This document shows, piece by piece, positions 7,855 to 16,605 of a stretch of DNA of 64,000 nucleotides; position 1 is the first letter of the stretch, and each line of letters opens with the position of its first letter. Under the pieces are notes generated by a model. The model was not told where the DNA came from. It searched no databases and saw nothing but the letters and a program-made list of their open reading frames with translations. Origin of the DNA: a virus; IMG/VR virus record IMGVR_UViG_3300021467_000006, positions 1 through 64,000 of that record. The stretch is one strand, 5' to 3'. A program made the position numbers and the translations under genes.

Positions 7855-8400
7855 GTGAAAAAGATTTTAAAAGATTTTGCGTCCAATTTTTTAAATACAT
7901 ACCAAGAAGAATATAAAAAATGGGGATTAACATTAAATATTTCTCAATCGAGAAATTATCCTTGGGCTTATATAAATGTTTATTCTGATACAAAAAATGA
8001 TCTGCCTCTTTATTATGGTTGCTATAAAATAACTATCAACAACAAGTCAGAACCTTATATCTATTCTAGCAAAGGTTGTTTTCTATATACCCTCGGAGGA
8101 GAACGTATCGACTTACGTCTAGGGTTTCTACTTTATCTTATAAAACACAAAATAACAAAACAAGAGTTCAAAAAATATATAGTTAGTGCTGATTATTTTA
8201 GAGCAGATATATACTGTAGGACATTATATTTAAGAGATCATAATATTTTCATGATAAAAACCTATGATGAAGAAAGCATGATTTACAAATGGGAATCCAA
8301 GAAGATAAAAAGGAAAGCACCTAAATTAAGAGATCTATCCTATACAGTTGAGAGATTAGTACATGAATGTCTAGACAACACCAAAGGAGGGATAAAGTGA
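7855..8400 (+). CDS. Hypothetical protein
   Basis: The product is 181 residues, rich in Tyr and Lys. The GTG start follows AAAGGAGGG. Its stop codon overlaps the GTG start of the next gene. No family is recognised. Confidence 0.8.
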   Translation: MKKILKDFASNFLNTYQEEYKKWGLTLNISQSRNYPWAYINVYSDTKNDLPLYYGCYKITINNKSEPYIYSSKGCFLYTLGGERIDLRLGFLLYLIKHKITKQEFKKYIVSADYFRADIYCRTLYLRDHNIFMIKTYDEESMIYKWESKKIKRKAPKLRDLSYTVERLVHECLDNTKGGIK

Positions 8401-8741
8401 AAATCATAAATCTAACAGCACATCCGGTAAGGGTGATTAATGAGGATAATAAAATAATTGCTACATTTCCCCCTAGCGGAAAAGTTGCCAGGGCATTAAC
8501 AGAATTTGAACCTGGCTGGACAATAGAAATCGAGGATACTTTTATCCCCACTAGCAGACCAAAATTTAAGGGGGTAGCTGATCTACCCCCACCAAAAGAT
8601 GGGGTTTTATATATCGTTTCTATTGTTCTATTCAATAAAATAAAAGGAAGGAGGGATGTAATAGCACCTGATACAGGGCTTGATTGTATTAAAGATGGCA
8701 ATGGAAATGTATTTGCAGTTAGAAGATTTCTGGTAAAATAA
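8397..8741 (+). CDS. Conserved phage-type protein (INLTAHPV/PPSGKVAR/VRRF family)
   Basis: The product is 114 residues. The features INLTAHPVRV near the start, PPSGKVAR in the middle, YIVS, and RRDVIAPDTG followed by a final VRRF match a small protein of unknown function that I recall from many phages and bacteria. The GTG at 8397 behind AAAGGAGGG is preferred to an in-frame start at 8367. It ends a transcription unit; the operator at 8745 follows. Confidence 0.85.
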   Translation: MKIINLTAHPVRVINEDNKIIATFPPSGKVARALTEFEPGWTIEIEDTFIPTSRPKFKGVADLPPPKDGVLYIVSIVLFNKIKGRRDVIAPDTGLDCIKDGNGNVFAVRRFLVK

Positions 8742-8744
8742 AAA

Positions 8745-8762
8745 TCATAATAAAAATTATGA
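8745..8762. promoter_or_regulatory. Palindromic operator candidate
   Basis: TCATAA-TAAAAA-TTATGA lies 11 bases upstream of the -35 box at 8774. This mirrors the arrangement at 4324. Confidence 0.6.
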
Positions 8763-8773
8763 AAAAGTTATGA

Positions 8774-8803
8774 TTGACAAAACATAGCATTTTATACTAA
8801 AAT
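8774..8803 (+). promoter_or_regulatory. Sigma70-type promoter candidate
   Basis: TTGACA (8774-8779) is followed after 18 bp by TAAAAT (8798-8803). TATAAT occurs at 8803 but is too far away for optimal spacing. It drives the gene at 8833. Confidence 0.6.
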
Positions 8804-8832
8804 ATAATCCAAAAAGAAAGGGGGTTAGAGAA

Positions 8833-9150
8833 ATGGGAGAGGTAGCTTTTAAAAAGAAAGATTATATACAGGAATGGTTCGAGGGAAGTTGCGAAATCAA
8901 ATATAACTATGTTGATTACGGTTTTGGCATCATTGAGCATGGAAATAACATCATAAATCACCATTCTTATGTTTGGGAAATTGATTTTGTAAAAATCCAC
9001 GATTTCAAAATAGACCTTCCCGATGGTTACCACGTCCTCACAGTAGAAGATCGAGACCCTGATGATAACGAAGTGGTTATCAATATGGGAATTACTGTAA
9101 AAAATGGAAGAATAGACCCTTATTCGTGGTGGTGGGAAGAAAAATTCTAA
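8833..9150 (+). CDS. Hypothetical acidic protein
   Basis: The product is 105 residues, acidic, rich in aromatic residues, and ends YSWWWEEKF. AAAGGGGG precedes the ATG. It is the first gene of a new unit behind the promoter at 8774. No family is recognised. Confidence 0.8.
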   Translation: MGEVAFKKKDYIQEWFEGSCEIKYNYVDYGFGIIEHGNNIINHHSYVWEIDFVKIHDFKIDLPDGYHVLTVEDRDPDDNEVVINMGITVKNGRIDPYSWWWEEKF

Positions 9151-9169
9151 GAAAAGGAGGTATAAAACA

Positions 9170-9403
9170 ATGGGATGGAGATACCTAGGTAGATTATCGG
9201 ATTTCTGGAGGGAACATCCAGAAGAGGCAGAAAGAGAATTTGAATATCAAACAGAACAGGATAAATGGTATACAGTTTATAAGTGCCCTGAATGTGGAAA
9301 GTTATCATTAATGGGATTTATCAATACAGAAGAAAATTGGGAATTGCCTGATCTTCCAGGTTGCGAGCATTGGACAGGTATAGGCGATCCAGAGGAGGAA
9401 TAA
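9170..9403 (+). CDS. Small zinc-binding protein
   Basis: The product is 77 residues. CPEC and a later CEH suggest a single zinc site. AAGGAGG precedes the ATG. The stop codon overlaps the next start (TAATG). Confidence 0.8.
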   Translation: MGWRYLGRLSDFWREHPEEAEREFEYQTEQDKWYTVYKCPECGKLSLMGFINTEENWELPDLPGCEHWTGIGDPEEE

Positions 9404-9570
9404 TGAAGATATTTACCGCTTTTATGATACTGGTAGTGGTATTGTTATTTACTTTGATTGCAATTAAAACACCTAAATATCTCCCTATGTCTTTAGGGAT
9501 ATTCTTTGCATCAGCTATAATAAATGCTGTAGCTTTTACGTTGATGAGAAAATTAATACTGAAAAGATAA
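9403..9570 (+). CDS. Small two-helix membrane protein
   Basis: The product is 55 residues with two hydrophobic segments (about 4-22 and 27-45) and a basic tail. The ATG at 9403 follows GAGGAGG and overlaps the upstream stop. It could be an envelope-acting phage protein, but nothing specific is recognised. Confidence 0.75.
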   Translation: MKIFTAFMILVVVLLFTLIAIKTPKYLPMSLGIFFASAIINAVAFTLMRKLILKR

Positions 9571-9592
9571 GAGTATTCAGGAGGCAAATATT

Positions 9593-9835
9593 ATGAAATT
9601 ATATTTTCATGGTTTTTGTCAGGGATATGGCAAAACAAAGAACCATTTTAGAGGCAAGAAAGATTCCGGTATATGGTGCAAACTTTCAAGCCCTAATACC
9701 GGAATCGAGGTCAGAATAACCCATGATAAAGAAAGGAGGTTAGATATAATCGAGGTATATGAAACTTTAGGGGGGATTAAAAATAGCCTTAAAACATTAA
9801 TTTTCGCTGGTGAAAGAGAAGCTAAAATAGCTTAG
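9593..9835 (+). CDS. Small hypothetical protein
   Basis: The product is 80 residues, basic and Gly-rich at its N-terminus. AGGAGG precedes the ATG. Function is unknown. Confidence 0.8.
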   Translation: MKLYFHGFCQGYGKTKNHFRGKKDSGIWCKLSSPNTGIEVRITHDKERRLDIIEVYETLGGIKNSLKTLIFAGEREAKIA

Positions 9836-9848
9836 GAAAAGGAATAAA

Positions 9849-10685
9849 ATGGATATATTCGATAAAAATTATGATCGTGATATTCCAAGTTTTGCTAATA
9901 TTAATTTATTAGGAACATGCAATATGGATTGCTATTTTTGTTTAGGAAAAGATCTTGAGGAAGAATTTTCAAAAACCAAATCTGAAAATATTCATTTTAG
10001 TGAATGGGAAAATTTCGATAAATTTTTACTATTTTGTAAACGTCACAACATCAAAAACATTTATATAACTGGCCAAAATACTGATCCATTGTTGTATCAA
10101 TATTTAAAAGAATTAATTGAGTTCTTGCAAAAAGATATGGGGTTTTTTGTTGGGATCAGAACCAATGGTTTATTGGCAGTTGGTTTATTGAATGTTCTTA
10201 ATTTATGTAAAAGAACAATAGGATATACACTACATTCTTTTAATAAAGAAAATTATCATAAAATAACTGGAATTGAAACCTTTCCGAATTGGGAGTATAT
10301 TTTGTCTAATACAAAAAATTCCAGAATATCAATTGTGGTAAATAGATATAATTTCATGGAGTTATTAGATCTTATTAAATTTGCTGCATCATTTGACAAT
10401 GTTAAATATATCCAATTGAGAAGAGTTTCAACTGATACAAGAAAAGAATTGCTAAAACCTGATGCTAAATTATTTGAAAAAATAGCCAACTCACTTAGAA
10501 AAATCGGAAAACTAAGAGATTTTGCAGGTGCAGAAATAGTTAATTTATTTGGAAAGGAGGTGGTTCTTTGGAGGACAGTTAAAACAAAAGTAAATAGTTT
10601 TAACTATTATACTGATGGGATATTTACCGATGAATATTTTATTATCGAGGGGTATCTTAAAGCAAAAGGGAGAATAAAATGTTAA
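9849..10685 (+). CDS. Radical SAM protein
   Basis: The product is 278 residues. C24-NMD-C28-YF-C31 is the CxxxCxxC motif that holds the 4Fe-4S cluster of radical SAM enzymes, in the usual place near the first beta strand. YITGQNTDP and GIRTNGLL fit later strands of the partial barrel. Such enzymes split S-adenosylmethionine to start radical chemistry on RNA, peptides or small molecules. The substrate is unknown and no peptide precursor or partner enzyme is seen. The protein lies among small genes upstream of the helicase. Confidence 0.8.
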   Translation: MDIFDKNYDRDIPSFANINLLGTCNMDCYFCLGKDLEEEFSKTKSENIHFSEWENFDKFLLFCKRHNIKNIYITGQNTDPLLYQYLKELIEFLQKDMGFFVGIRTNGLLAVGLLNVLNLCKRTIGYTLHSFNKENYHKITGIETFPNWEYILSNTKNSRISIVVNRYNFMELLDLIKFAASFDNVKYIQLRRVSTDTRKELLKPDAKLFEKIANSLRKIGKLRDFAGAEIVNLFGKEVVLWRTVKTKVNSFNYYTDGIFTDEYFIIEGYLKAKGRIKC

Positions 10686-11008
10686 CAGAACAGGAGAAAG
10701 AAAAACTTAAAAAGTATCCCAAATGGATAAAAGATTATATCAAAGAATTGGAAGAAAAATTATCAGAAACAAAAAAGACAATAAGGATTTTAAATAAAGA
10801 GGAACGTGAATCTGATATTTGGGTTCAAACAGGGGATAACAATGGTTTTTATCTCAATAATAATGCAAGAATAAAATTCAAAGATGGAATATCAATAATA
10901 GAAGTTTATTTCGAGGATGAACATAGAATAGTAGTACAAGGCCATACTTGTATAAAAGTATTACCTAGAGCATGGAATTCTATAAGAGTAAAAAGCGAAG
11001 AATATTAA
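10679..11008 (+). CDS. Hypothetical protein with coiled-coil start
   Basis: The product is 109 residues. Residues 1-45 are charged and helical; the rest looks beta. The start overlaps the end of the radical SAM gene by 7 bases, which suggests coupled translation and perhaps related work. Confidence 0.8.
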   Translation: MLTEQEKEKLKKYPKWIKDYIKELEEKLSETKKTIRILNKEERESDIWVQTGDNNGFYLNNNARIKFKDGISIIEVYFEDEHRIVVQGHTCIKVLPRAWNSIRVKSEEY

Positions 11009-11019
11009 AGGAGAATAAA

Positions 11020-11376
11020 ATGGCTGTTTCAAAGAAAAAAGTAGATAAACTGGTAAAGGAATATCTGAGAGTCAAAGAATTGAAAGAACAATATGCCAAA
11101 TATGAAAAACAGTATAAAGAAGAGCTTTTAAAATATGAGAATTATATCAACAAAAAAGATTATCCTATAGAAATTGTAACTGTAGAAACAATAATTTTAA
11201 ATCCAGCTATTGTTTGGAAAGCAATAAAGAGTGTGCCTAAGTTCCTGAAAGTCGTTTCTATAAACAAAACTGCCCTCTCCAAGCTGTTAGATAAGAAAAC
11301 TATGGCAAGCATCGAAGCCCAATGTGAGGTTAAAACCAGTAAAAGAATAACTTTGAGAAAAAAGACAAAGAAATAA
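11020..11376 (+). CDS. Hypothetical Lys-rich helical protein
   Basis: The product is 118 residues, strongly basic, with a long helix at residues 1-50. The ATG at 11020 follows AAAGGAG; an in-frame start at 10972 overlaps the upstream gene. The stop overlaps the helicase start (TAATG), so it may be a partner of that helicase. Confidence 0.8.
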   Translation: MAVSKKKVDKLVKEYLRVKELKEQYAKYEKQYKEELLKYENYINKKDYPIEIVTVETIILNPAIVWKAIKSVPKFLKVVSINKTALSKLLDKKTMASIEAQCEVKTSKRITLRKKTKK

Positions 11377-13061
11377 TGGTAGAAATCAAAAAAAGAAATA
11401 AAAACTGGATTTGGGTCAAAACCAATAAAAAGCTAAAAAATGTAAATTTTAAAGTTATAGAAAAAGGGGTATATAAAATACCCCTTACTCCTAGAAACCT
11501 ATTTGAATTAGGGGAACAATTCCCAAAAGAAAAGAAGTTTAAAGAACTGCAACTGAAAGAAGAAAAATACCTAGCTTCTATAAAGGAAAAGACCTGGGGG
11601 TTAGCAATAAAGAGCTTAATAAATAATGAAGATAAGGTATTAGAACTAAAAGAAAAACTCGAATCCAAAATAGATCTATTAGGAGATTTCTTCAGGCATC
11701 AGATACTTTCAATCTATTTTGGAACAATATTTCCTTCTGCAGGAATATTTCTAAAAATGGGGTTAGGAAAAACATATTGTGCTATAAACATTATGAAATT
11801 TAGGATGTTCCATTCTGGAGTAAGAAGAACATGGATAATAACCCCAAAGTCCTTGATACCGCAATGGGAAGAGCAGATAGAAAAATTCTTTCCAGAATTG
11901 AAAAATAAAATTCTATCTGTTTATGACCTATCACAAATAAGAGGAAAGGATTTAAATACAATAACAGCAAATGTCGTTATTGTTAATTATGAAAAAATCC
12001 TGAAAATCTTGGATAGATTGAACTCAGTTGATATGCTGATTCTGGATGAATCAACATTAGTAAAGAATTATAGAGCTAAACGTACAAAAGCAGCGCTTTA
12101 TCTATCAGAAAAAGTACGATTCAAATTGGTGCTGACAGGAACACCAATGATGAATAATCCTGATGAAGTATGGAGCCAGTATTATATCATTAATCCTTAT
12201 TGTTATAACATGTCTTATTATGCCTTCAGAGGAACATATTTCTATAAGCCTAAAGATAGTAGAAATTGGAAATTCAGACCATCAAAAGCAAAATATTTTA
12301 AAAGATTGTTATATACACAGGCTATAAGATTTAAGCATGAAGAAGTGCCTGAATACAAAGGTAAGAAGATCGTGAAGTATTGTCCGGTATCTCTCAATCC
12401 TCAGCATAGGGAAATTTATAATGATACAGCTATGGGGGTAATTGATGAGCTAGAAAGGCTAAAAGGATACAGCATAACCAAAGGTCTTCCCATACTCGGA
12501 AAATTAAGACAAATTACATCCGGTTTTTTAATCTTGAATAAAAAAGATAGCAAAGGCAAGCTCTTATCTAAAGTGATAAAATTAGATGGGGAATCCAATA
12601 AAATAAACTATGTATGCACACTGGCAGAAAGAGCAGTTAAAGAAGGAAACAGCGTTGTTATTGCCGTTAGTTTTGTTCATACAGGTAAAATAATAAGAAA
12701 AACAATAGAAGGAAAAGGCATTAAAACAGCTATTATATATGGACAACAAAGTGCAGTTAAAAGAAAAGAAAATGAAATGGATTTCAAGCGGGGAAAAGTA
12801 AAAGTAATGATCTCACAATTAAGAACAGGAGGGTTAGGGCTGGACTTTAAAAATGCCAATGTTGTAATATTTGCCGAGGAGGATTATTCACCTAAAGTAA
12901 ATGAGCAAGCTGCATATAGGATAGTCAGACTGGTTCAGAAAAAGAAATGCTTCATATTTTTCGTTTATACCAAAGATACAATAGACGAAAAAATATTGTT
13001 TGGAACCGTAAAAAACAAAGAGCAGTTGATAAATTCTATCGTAGAAACAATAAAAGATTGA
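11376..13061 (+). CDS. SNF2/DEAD-type helicase
   Basis: The product is 561 residues. Walker A is KMGLGKT with K132, and motif II reads D224-E-S-T, as in SNF2-like helicases that vary the last residues of DEAH. LVLTGTP is motif III. The C-terminal domain carries SQLRTGGLGLDF (motif V) and EQAAYRIVR (motif VI). Phage relatives act on DNA during replication, transcription or recombination, as T4 UvsW does. It starts inside the stop codon of the preceding gene. The promoter at 13058 overlaps its end, so it closes a unit. Confidence 0.9.
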   Translation: MVEIKKRNKNWIWVKTNKKLKNVNFKVIEKGVYKIPLTPRNLFELGEQFPKEKKFKELQLKEEKYLASIKEKTWGLAIKSLINNEDKVLELKEKLESKIDLLGDFFRHQILSIYFGTIFPSAGIFLKMGLGKTYCAINIMKFRMFHSGVRRTWIITPKSLIPQWEEQIEKFFPELKNKILSVYDLSQIRGKDLNTITANVVIVNYEKILKILDRLNSVDMLILDESTLVKNYRAKRTKAALYLSEKVRFKLVLTGTPMMNNPDEVWSQYYIINPYCYNMSYYAFRGTYFYKPKDSRNWKFRPSKAKYFKRLLYTQAIRFKHEEVPEYKGKKIVKYCPVSLNPQHREIYNDTAMGVIDELERLKGYSITKGLPILGKLRQITSGFLILNKKDSKGKLLSKVIKLDGESNKINYVCTLAERAVKEGNSVVIAVSFVHTGKIIRKTIEGKGIKTAIIYGQQSAVKRKENEMDFKRGKVKVMISQLRTGGLGLDFKNANVVIFAEEDYSPKVNEQAAYRIVRLVQKKKCFIFFVYTKDTIDEKILFGTVKNKEQLINSIVETIKD

Positions 13062-13086
13062 CAAACATTGATTTCTATAGTAATAT
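13058..13086 (+). promoter_or_regulatory. Sigma70-type promoter
   Basis: TTGACA (13058-13063), a 17-bp spacer ending TATAG, and TAATAT (13081-13086). The promoter at 16029 has the same end of spacer and -10. It drives the PPDK-like gene and overlaps the helicase stop codon. Confidence 0.85.
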
Positions 13087-13113
13087 ATAGGAAATTTCAA
13101 ACGGGGGTTAGAG

Positions 13114-15210
13114 ATGGATATTAAGCAAAGTTTTTTAACCGTAGGAGATATTAAAAAAATCTATGGCGGAAAAGGTTTTTATCTTTTATGGTTAAATAAA
13201 AAACTATCCGAAATAGATAAACCTTCGGCAGAAGTTCCACCTTTCAGAATCATTCCAATTCAGGAATGTAAAAATTTCCTAAAAACAAAAGAGTTCGATA
13301 GGGAAAAGGCATTTTCTTATTATAAAGACCTTCCAAGAAGAAAATACTCCGTAAGATCGGGAGCTGAAAAGTCGCTTCCTGGTTTGATGGATACTATATT
13401 GTTTGTAAAACACAACGAAGTTCCTGAAAGAATCAAAGAAGTCTTTCAATCCTTTACAAAAATCCCCGAAGATGTAAGGAAAGACTTAGAAGGTACTGCA
13501 GCTATTGTTCAATGTATGGCAACTGTATTACCTAAAAATGATGTAGCTGTTGGGGTAGTATTTCCAAAAATAAAAGATAATAGGGTTGAATTGACTTTTA
13601 GATATAAAAAAAGAATAGGTGATGATATTGTTTCCGGTAAATCAGAAGAAGACGGGGTAATGGTAATAGTAGATTATACAAGTGCTTCTATCCATAAAGA
13701 TACTGCATTTTATCAAGTTCCTATATTTCAAATATTCAGTGAATATTTGAAAACATTTCATCATCCACCAGAATTTGAAATCATAATAGATTTTACACGA
13801 AAGAATCTATTTTTCCTACAGGCTAGGGATTATAAATTAACTCCAGCAGAAGTTAAATTCTGGGTAAAACTATTAAAAGATATAAAAATTTCACCTTCCA
13901 GTGATATTATAAAACTGGCTTCAAAAAATAAAACAATCGAAATAGATAAAGAACCAACTTTTGAAGGAGAAGGGGAAGGGATTGCAATAGGTAAATTAAC
14001 TAAAAAGGATTATAAAAAGAAAAACTATATAAAATATATAGAAAGCGGTGTTTCTCTGGAATGGATAAATTCGGTGAAGAATCCAAACTGTGTAGGGATT
14101 GCATTTTCTACTGGCTCTCTTCATTGTCATGGTGTTGTGCTGGCAAAGGGATATGGAAAAGCATATATAAAAATACCTAAAAAAGCAGTAAAAGAATTTA
14201 TTGACCTCCCAAAAATTACCATAATAGATGGTAACATTTATACTGATGTAGATATAGAAATAAAAGAAAGCGAATTGGAAATAAAAGATGAGAAAGAAAA
14301 AGAAATAATACCAAAAATCTTAAGATCAAAAATAACACAGTCTGATGTTTTTAGTGAAGCAAAATCGGTGGAAGATATAGGAAAATATAAATTAGCTATA
14401 TTAGATAGAATTCCTTCAGAAGAATTGGAAGAAACATTAAATTCTGCAGTTACAAGGTTTGTATTATGGGGGGTTTTGGCTTCTATAGGGGAATCCAGGC
14501 ATATAGATTTACTGAGCAATAGTTACACATTACAGGTAAATAGAAAGATGATCTTCAAAGATTTTGATTTCTCAAATATAGATATAAGTGCTTCTAATAC
14601 ACTTCTAGAAGGATTAGTAGGGAAATGTGGCGGGGGATCTAAAAAAATCTATATTTATCTTCCTTTATTAGACATCATAAGAAAGGGAATCCCTAAAGAA
14701 AGATTATATAAAATAATGGAATTAGTTGAATTGATCTTTAAAGACCCCAGTAAAGCAGTAATAAAAATAGTTGGGAATGTTAATTTACTTAATAAATATG
14801 AGGAAAATAAAAGTTCTTTTATTGTACCTTATGAACAAGTAATAAAATCCTTAGCTGGTTTTGCTGGAGGTTTCGGTGGTAAAAAATGGGGTAAAATAGC
14901 TGAAGCCACTAAAAATCTTATAGAAGTGCTTGGAAAACCAACAAAGATAAGTAAGGTATTAGCCTTATTAAATGAAATAGAAGCTCTGCAACATAATAAT
15001 GCAATCTTTTTCAATAAATTTATAGACACTTATCCAATATTAAATATTTATAACGCTTTCAATAATGGTGAGAATCAATTCATCAGCTATTTAAAATTCA
15101 ATCATCCAGATATTTTTAATAATTACCTTTCAGAGGAAGGATGTAAAGAGAAAGGAATAGATATTAACAATATACCAATAGAAGAAATTTTTAACAAGAA
15201 AGGAGTATAA
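13114..15210 (+). CDS. PPDK-like phosphotransferase lacking the PEP/pyruvate barrel
   Basis: The product is 698 residues. The first 400 follow pyruvate phosphate dikinase: GGKG near residue 20, SVRSGAEKSLPGLMDT (about 79-94) in the ATP-grasp domain, TAAIVQ and GDDIVSG, then FFLQARDYKLTPA. The phosphohistidine domain carries GSLHCHGVVLAKG, aligning with the family motif GGMTSHAAVVARG and giving H339 as the carrier. The PEP-binding TIM barrel is absent; residues 400-698 match nothing I know. Rifampicin phosphotransferases show that these two domains can serve other acceptors. So it probably moves phosphate from ATP to an unknown target. A phosphatase gene follows 3 bases later. Confidence 0.8.
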   Translation: MDIKQSFLTVGDIKKIYGGKGFYLLWLNKKLSEIDKPSAEVPPFRIIPIQECKNFLKTKEFDREKAFSYYKDLPRRKYSVRSGAEKSLPGLMDTILFVKHNEVPERIKEVFQSFTKIPEDVRKDLEGTAAIVQCMATVLPKNDVAVGVVFPKIKDNRVELTFRYKKRIGDDIVSGKSEEDGVMVIVDYTSASIHKDTAFYQVPIFQIFSEYLKTFHHPPEFEIIIDFTRKNLFFLQARDYKLTPAEVKFWVKLLKDIKISPSSDIIKLASKNKTIEIDKEPTFEGEGEGIAIGKLTKKDYKKKNYIKYIESGVSLEWINSVKNPNCVGIAFSTGSLHCHGVVLAKGYGKAYIKIPKKAVKEFIDLPKITIIDGNIYTDVDIEIKESELEIKDEKEKEIIPKILRSKITQSDVFSEAKSVEDIGKYKLAILDRIPSEELEETLNSAVTRFVLWGVLASIGESRHIDLLSNSYTLQVNRKMIFKDFDFSNIDISASNTLLEGLVGKCGGGSKKIYIYLPLLDIIRKGIPKERLYKIMELVELIFKDPSKAVIKIVGNVNLLNKYEENKSSFIVPYEQVIKSLAGFAGGFGGKKWGKIAEATKNLIEVLGKPTKISKVLALLNEIEALQHNNAIFFNKFIDTYPILNIYNAFNNGENQFISYLKFNHPDIFNNYLSEEGCKEKGIDINNIPIEEIFNKKGV

Positions 15211-15213
15211 ATT

Positions 15214-16032
15214 ATGTACCATTACAATGGAACAAAAAAATGCCATGATTATAAAAAACCAGTATTCATTGTTGATAATCTATATATCTATGGAGGTGCG
15301 GAAAGAGAGATAAAATATGAAGAATATGATGCAGTTATAAGACTGTTGGAAAGCAAACCCTCCATTACAGAAATATTTGGAACAGGTATATTCAAGGACT
15401 TGGAAAGTATTCTAACAACAAAAACAAGCATTCTGCATCTACCAATCAGGGATATGTCAGCTCCAAATTATGGTGTGGGACTCTGGATAGGTCTGGTAGA
15501 ATTATTGAAACAAGCTGCAAAAAAACAGAAAGAACCATTCAAGGTAGCAATTCATTGTATGGGCGGACATGGAAGAACTGGATTGGTTTTGGCAATTATA
15601 GGATTGATTTTAGGGGAATTACCCCATGACCCAAAAGAGGCAATAATAGAACTAAGAAAAAGATATTGCCATAAAGCAGTAGAATCTGAAGAGCAATTAA
15701 GCTATATTTTTTCAATTGGTTATAATTTGGAATACTGGAAAGACATAGACGATGCCAAGGGGTTTTTAAGCCTGGCATCTAAAAGCTATGGGGGCTCTAG
15801 TATATTGGATAATTATGTTGATATAGATAGTAGATTTAATAATATGGATTATGAATATTTTGATGAAGAAGAGGATTTGACCATTCTAGACGAACTTCCA
15901 AGAGATACAAAATGTACCGATTGTAAATATTTTAATAACTGTCTTGCAGATGAAGAAGATACACCTTTCAGATATAATTGTATTGATTTTGAACCTAAAG
16001 GAGAGAAAGGAGGTGAAACAGATTTAGATTGA
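15214..16032 (+). CDS. Cysteine-based protein phosphatase (DSP/PTP type)
   Basis: The product is 272 residues. HCMGGHGRT carries the CX5R signature with C115 and R121, and IRDMSAP upstream supplies a likely general-acid Asp. These mark dual-specificity or tyrosine phosphatases. The C-terminus (about 230-265) has a four-cysteine motif, CTDCKYFNNCLADE...CIDFEP, which recurs at the start of the protein at 16606. The gene follows the PPDK-like gene by 3 bases under one promoter, which suggests that the pair adds and removes phosphate on one target or that the phosphatase resets the phosphohistidine. Confidence 0.85.
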   Translation: MYHYNGTKKCHDYKKPVFIVDNLYIYGGAEREIKYEEYDAVIRLLESKPSITEIFGTGIFKDLESILTTKTSILHLPIRDMSAPNYGVGLWIGLVELLKQAAKKQKEPFKVAIHCMGGHGRTGLVLAIIGLILGELPHDPKEAIIELRKRYCHKAVESEEQLSYIFSIGYNLEYWKDIDDAKGFLSLASKSYGGSSILDNYVDIDSRFNNMDYEYFDEEEDLTILDELPRDTKCTDCKYFNNCLADEEDTPFRYNCIDFEPKGEKGGETDLD

Positions 16033-16057
16033 CATTTCATAGTTTTTATAGTAATAT
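16029..16057 (+). promoter_or_regulatory. Sigma70-type promoter
   Basis: TTGACA (16029-16034), a 17-bp spacer ending TATAG, and TAATAT (16052-16057). It overlaps the phosphatase stop codon and drives the gene at 16089. Confidence 0.85.
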
Positions 16058-16088
16058 ATAAACCATCAATTTTTTAAAGGAGGAAATT

Positions 16089-16583
16089 ATGTTTGATTCG
16101 ATTGTTTCAACAAGTTTTTATGGTAGTCCAACCCCTTACGTAAGAGGGAAAATGGTAAGGATAGATGACACCACAGTAGCCTTCGACCTTGAAACCAAAG
16201 ATCTTTCCCAAGAAGAAAAAGAAGCCCTCACAGAATTTATAAAAGATGCCGAGGAATTCAAAGAAAAAATCATGAGCGAAATGAGTGGCTTAGTAGCAAT
16301 CACAAACAAAGTGGTAATAGATTGCAATGATGAAAGATTGCGATTTATAATCAAAGGAATAAAAACAGGATATGAAGAAAGAATTGCCCAAGCCAATCCT
16401 AGAATGGGTGGAATCGTCCATTTCCAATTTAAAGAAAACCTGGATGATGAAACCTATGACAAGGCAGATATAAAGATTGACGAGCTTGCCGTTATTCTTT
16501 TCAGAATTCTACTACTTAACAAGAAAACCAAAACTAAAATCATTGAAGCAGAGACTGAAGAAACAGAAGCATATATACAATAA
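16089..16583 (+). CDS. Hypothetical protein
   Basis: The product is 164 residues, acidic, with helices around 35-60 and 130-164. AAGGAGG precedes the ATG. It is the first gene behind the promoter at 16029. No family is recognised; with the next gene it may be an abundant product. Confidence 0.8.
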   Translation: MFDSIVSTSFYGSPTPYVRGKMVRIDDTTVAFDLETKDLSQEEKEALTEFIKDAEEFKEKIMSEMSGLVAITNKVVIDCNDERLRFIIKGIKTGYEERIAQANPRMGGIVHFQFKENLDDETYDKADIKIDELAVILFRILLLNKKTKTKIIEAETEETEAYIQ

Positions 16584-16605
16584 ACAATGAAAGGAGGTTT
16601 TAATT

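Noticed and set aside
13114-15210. Complete pyruvate phosphate dikinase or PEP synthase
   Set aside because: The PEP/pyruvate-binding barrel and its CGE-type motif are absent.
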